The notes beneath the pieces were generated by a model. It did no database searches and was not told the DNA's origin. It saw only the letters and a list, made by a program, of their open reading frames with translations. From contig JAJWLX010000025.1 in the NCBI GenBank assembly GCA_021636625.1, positions 1 to 42,205 on the forward strand: a stretch of DNA of 42,205 bases, in the 5' to 3' direction. This DNA comes from Prevotella sp. (lineage in GTDB: Bacteria; Bacteroidota; Bacteroidia; Bacteroidales; Bacteroidaceae). The translations under genes and the position numbers were made by a program. Positions 39,713-42,205 of the stretch are shown here, piece after piece; within the stretch, counting starts at the first letter, position 1; each line of letters starts with the position of its first letter.

Positions 39713-40867
39713 ATGAGCAACGTAAGAAATATACATTTTGAGGCAGTGGGCAGCTATTTGCGTCCTGCAGAGTTGAAAGAAGCAAGAGCCAAGTTTGCTG
39801 ATGGCAAGATTTCTGCCACCGACCTTCGCGCCGTAGAAGACCGGCTGATTACTGAGGTCATCAGTCAGCAGAAGGCGCATCGTCTGCCTTATATCACCGA
39901 TGGCGAGTTCCGCCGCAGCTATTGGCATCTCGACTTTATGTGGGGATTCAATGGCGTGGAGCATATCGAACTGGAGCATGGCTATCAGTTTCATGGCGAG
40001 GAGACAACCAAGGGTTCTATCCAACTGACCGGCAAGATTACCGGCGAGAATCATCCTTTTATCAAGGATTTCCTGTTTGTGAAGAAGTTTGAGGAGTTGG
40101 ATGCCAAGGGCGAGTATATCTTCGAGGCAAAGCAGACGGTTCCTGCTCCTGCACAGTTTCTTGCCGAATTGTTCCGTGGCAAGAATGCCGAGAACACCCG
40201 CAAGTTTTATCCTAACACCACCCAGCTGATTGAGGATATTGCCCAGGCTTATCGCACCTTCTTCCAGGAGATTTATGCAGCCGGTTGCCGCACCATCCAG
40301 CTGGATGATTGCACCTGGGGAATGATTGTGGATAGTGATTACTGGAAGGCTAAGGTGGGCACAGGGTTCACCCTAGAGCAGGAAGCCCTGCAATATCTGA
40401 AGGTGAACAACCTTGCCATCGAGGGCAAACCAGAGGGGTTGAGCATCAACACCCACGTATGCCGTGGCAATTATCATTCCTGCTATGCCACCAAAGGTGC
40501 CTACGATGCCGTAGCTCCTTATCTTTTCGCTCATGAAGATGTAGATACCTTCTATCTGGAGTATGACGATGAGCGTTCGGGTGGTTTCGAGCCGTTGAAG
40601 TATGTGGCTGATGGCAAGAAGGTGGTTCTGGGTTTGGTAACCTCTAAATCTCCTGTGTTGGAGGATAAGGCTACAGTCATCGCCAGAATCCACGAAGCTG
40701 CCAAATATATCCCTCTCAATCGCCTGAGCCTCAGTCCTCAATGCGGCTTCGCCTCTTGCGAAATCGGCAATAAACTGACTGATGCAGAGCAATGGGCAAA
40801 GATTGATTTGGTTAGAGAGATTTCTGAGGAAGTTTGGGGCTCTTCTTCTTTCTCCGATGCAGAATGA
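39713..40867 (+). CDS. Cobalamin-independent methionine synthase-like protein (MetE C-terminal type)
   Basis: A 384-residue single-domain relative of the catalytic half of MetE, annotated elsewhere as methyltetrahydropteroyltriglutamate-homocysteine methyltransferase and similar to B. subtilis YxjG/YxjH. It would transfer a methyl group to homocysteine to make methionine. Signature parts are FEAVGSYLRPAELKEAR, YITDGEFRRSYWHLDF, and the zinc ligands in NTHVCRGNYHS (about 245-255, H and C) and SPQCGFAS (about 342-349). The methyl donor is not certain, as short MetE-like proteins can use other donors. It is divergent from the Lrp/AsnC gene and shares 56 bases at its 3' end with the convergent PepSY gene. 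Confidence 0.9.
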   Translation: MSNVRNIHFEAVGSYLRPAELKEARAKFADGKISATDLRAVEDRLITEVISQQKAHRLPYITDGEFRRSYWHLDFMWGFNGVEHIELEHGYQFHGEETTKGSIQLTGKITGENHPFIKDFLFVKKFEELDAKGEYIFEAKQTVPAPAQFLAELFRGKNAENTRKFYPNTTQLIEDIAQAYRTFFQEIYAAGCRTIQLDDCTWGMIVDSDYWKAKVGTGFTLEQEALQYLKVNNLAIEGKPEGLSINTHVCRGNYHSCYATKGAYDAVAPYLFAHEDVDTFYLEYDDERSGGFEPLKYVADGKKVVLGLVTSKSPVLEDKATVIARIHEAAKYIPLNRLSLSPQCGFASCEIGNKLTDAEQWAKIDLVREISEEVWGSSSFSDAE

Positions 40868-42205
40868 TATAGCCGGATAGCAAAACCAGCGTAATCAGCA
40901 AGCCGGAGATGAAGACGAAAAGGTCGGAAAGAGGCCCTAAGAATGGAGAATAGCATCTACCCACATGGAGTTCTAATGCCACATTCCAAAGCGACATGGG
41001 GGTGGCAGAAAGCAACTCTGGGGTAGATGCTGTTTCACCTAAGCTCGCCCCTTTGCTATAATCGAAAATCACTTCTTTTCCTCCAAAGAAGTCCTTGGAA
41101 TAACCGCTAACCAAAGAACTGGAAATCGGAATCATCGATTTTCCTTGGTTGGCTTTCCCTGTGAAATAATCCACAATCAGATTCTTTTCCGGATTCCAAC
41201 GGAACATGCCGCTGAATGATCCTATCAGCCAACCACCCTTGCCATCACTCTCGAAAACATTCACGCCCATCGGACTTATCTTTGGTGATTGCTTCTTATC
41301 CAATAAAACCGGCTTCTGGCAGAAATGCTCATCTACTCGAAGAAAACCTTCTGAGGTAGAAACAAGCCAGTTGCCCTCTGCTGCATCCCATCGGATGGTG
41401 CGAAGCTTATCGTGCCAAACATTCCCATCCTTCACCTTTTCTGTAGTTTTGTTCATGGCTAGAGGTATCATCAATGGTGGTCGGAGACACATACCTGTTA
41501 TCGCTAGCCAGAGCGTCAGAATGATGGTGGTATATCCCAGCTTGTTATGCCATTTGGCATTGAAAACCATCTGTTTGCCAAGCTTCAGCATACTTTCTCT
41601 TGCCTGTAATCTCTTCTGTCGGCGGATACGGTAAGGAAGAATGAAAAGGATGATGCCCGTTATCGAAAGGATGATGAGTACGATGGCGATGGCATCCACC
41701 ACCAATCTTCCGGCTAATCCGAAGAAAGCACCGCTATGCAGGTTCCAAACGGTTTTGAAGAGGGTAACTTCCGGAACAAAACCTTCTGGTTGACCGATGA
41801 TTTTGCGGGTAACATTCGCCTTTTCGCTGATCGCATCCCTTTTTTCGTTGGCTGCATTCGTCTTCTTACCGGATATTTCATAAACGGCAGAACGGGTCAT
41901 GGCGATGATGCTTGTGCTGTCTTTGGTCAATGTAATGTCAGCGATACGCTCTTCATTATCTGCGAGCGGAAACATCTTCCATTCCTTTCCATCGAAGCGA
42001 TATACATCCATCATGGCTGCACACCAGATTTCTCCGTTTTTCGTCTGTACCATGTTGCGGATATTCCTGCCATCCACGTTCTTGGGTAATCCCTTGTTAA
42101 AGTTTTTCCAGGTTTTCATCTCTGCATCGGTAAGCCATACGCCACCATAGCCATACGCCAGGATGGAATCACTTGGAGTTTTGCTGATGCGGTGATTGAT
42201 CTTGA
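40812..42205 (-). CDS. PepSY-associated transmembrane protein (5' end outside window)
   Basis: The frame stays open to the right edge, so the N-terminus lies beyond the window; 464 codons are visible. It has a PepSY-TM layout: a helix after LHSGAFFGLAGRLVVDAIAI (IVLIILSITGIILFILPY), one at HNKLGYTTIILTLWLAITGM, a long periplasmic part with WxxSTSEGFLRVD-type beta repeats, and a C-terminal helix LFVFISGLLITLVLLSGYII. Histidines near the helices (LHSG, WHNK) resemble haem or iron-reductase ligands of the family, which is often linked to siderophore or iron reduction. The gene's last 56 bases overlap the end of the MetE-like gene on the other strand. Confidence 0.82.
   Translation of the reverse strand, partial: KINHRISKTPSDSILAYGYGGVWLTDAEMKTWKNFNKGLPKNVDGRNIRNMVQTKNGEIWCAAMMDVYRFDGKEWKMFPLADNEERIADITLTKDSTSIIAMTRSAVYEISGKKTNAANEKRDAISEKANVTRKIIGQPEGFVPEVTLFKTVWNLHSGAFFGLAGRLVVDAIAIVLIILSITGIILFILPYRIRRQKRLQARESMLKLGKQMVFNAKWHNKLGYTTIILTLWLAITGMCLRPPLMIPLAMNKTTEKVKDGNVWHDKLRTIRWDAAEGNWLVSTSEGFLRVDEHFCQKPVLLDKKQSPKISPMGVNVFESDGKGGWLIGSFSGMFRWNPEKNLIVDYFTGKANQGKSMIPISSSLVSGYSKDFFGGKEVIFDYSKGASLGETASTPELLSATPMSLWNVALELHVGRCYSPFLGPLSDLFVFISGLLITLVLLSGYIILHRRKKKSPKLPQKSL

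Overview
The window looks like chromosomal DNA of a Bacteroidota bacterium, most likely the Prevotella/Segatella branch of Bacteroidales. Three things point there. The -7 promoter element TAnnTTTG precedes most transcription units. Shine-Dalgarno sequences are nearly absent. The gene families (DUF4923, DUF3810, DUF4861, Tex, single-chain GlyRS, carboxyspermidine dehydrogenase) are typical of the group. I see no insertion sequence, prophage, CRISPR array or integrase. The window is mostly core genome with small accessory islands.

Layout. The left edge is the tail of an rRNA operon (5S rRNA and terminator), followed by tex, a small conserved-looking gene and, on the other strand, a 1288-residue protein with a Schlafen/AlbA_2 domain. 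A zinc alcohol dehydrogenase is divergent from it. Next come an outer-membrane beta-barrel protein, tRNA-Leu(UAG), a secreted histidine phosphatase and parC, which is divergent from glyQS and an FKBP lipoprotein. From about 15.7 to 16.25 kb there is a gene-free stretch with its own promoter, imperfect ~42-nt repeats and a strong terminator; it is a candidate noncoding RNA or leader for the MATE exporter that follows. An M16 peptidase, a 38-codon small gene, a DUF4923 protein and a DUF4861 protein come next.

From 23.4 to 31.6 kb almost everything is on the minus strand: a HAD phosphatase/small protein/cyclophilin operon, dnaK with an unusual TGTCAG operator-like leader, an operon of DUF6621-like gene, carboxyspermidine dehydrogenase and recA, and the fluoride channel gene crcB.

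The most unusual part is 31.7-36.6 kb. It holds a decayed VWA-domain gene fragment fused to 22-nt tandem repeats, then a stand-alone polyvalent-type protein kinase, a shortened ADP-ribosylglycohydrolase and a sigma-70-like factor fused in frame to a macro-like (A1S_2505-type) domain. An ECF sigma/anti-sigma-like/Spy-like envelope operon diverges from these. The first group joins a transcription factor, a putative nucleotide- or ADP-ribose-binding module, an ADP-ribosyl hydrolase fold and a kinase. It is the best candidate here for an undescribed signalling or defence module, although that function is inferred from domains and adjacency only.

The right end carries a DUF3810 putative metalloprotease, a 34-codon gene with a rare strong Shine-Dalgarno, and an M15 peptidase downstream of an Lrp/AsnC regulator. 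That regulator is divergent from a MetE-like methyltransferase across two abutting perfect palindromes. The last gene is a PepSY membrane protein running off the window.
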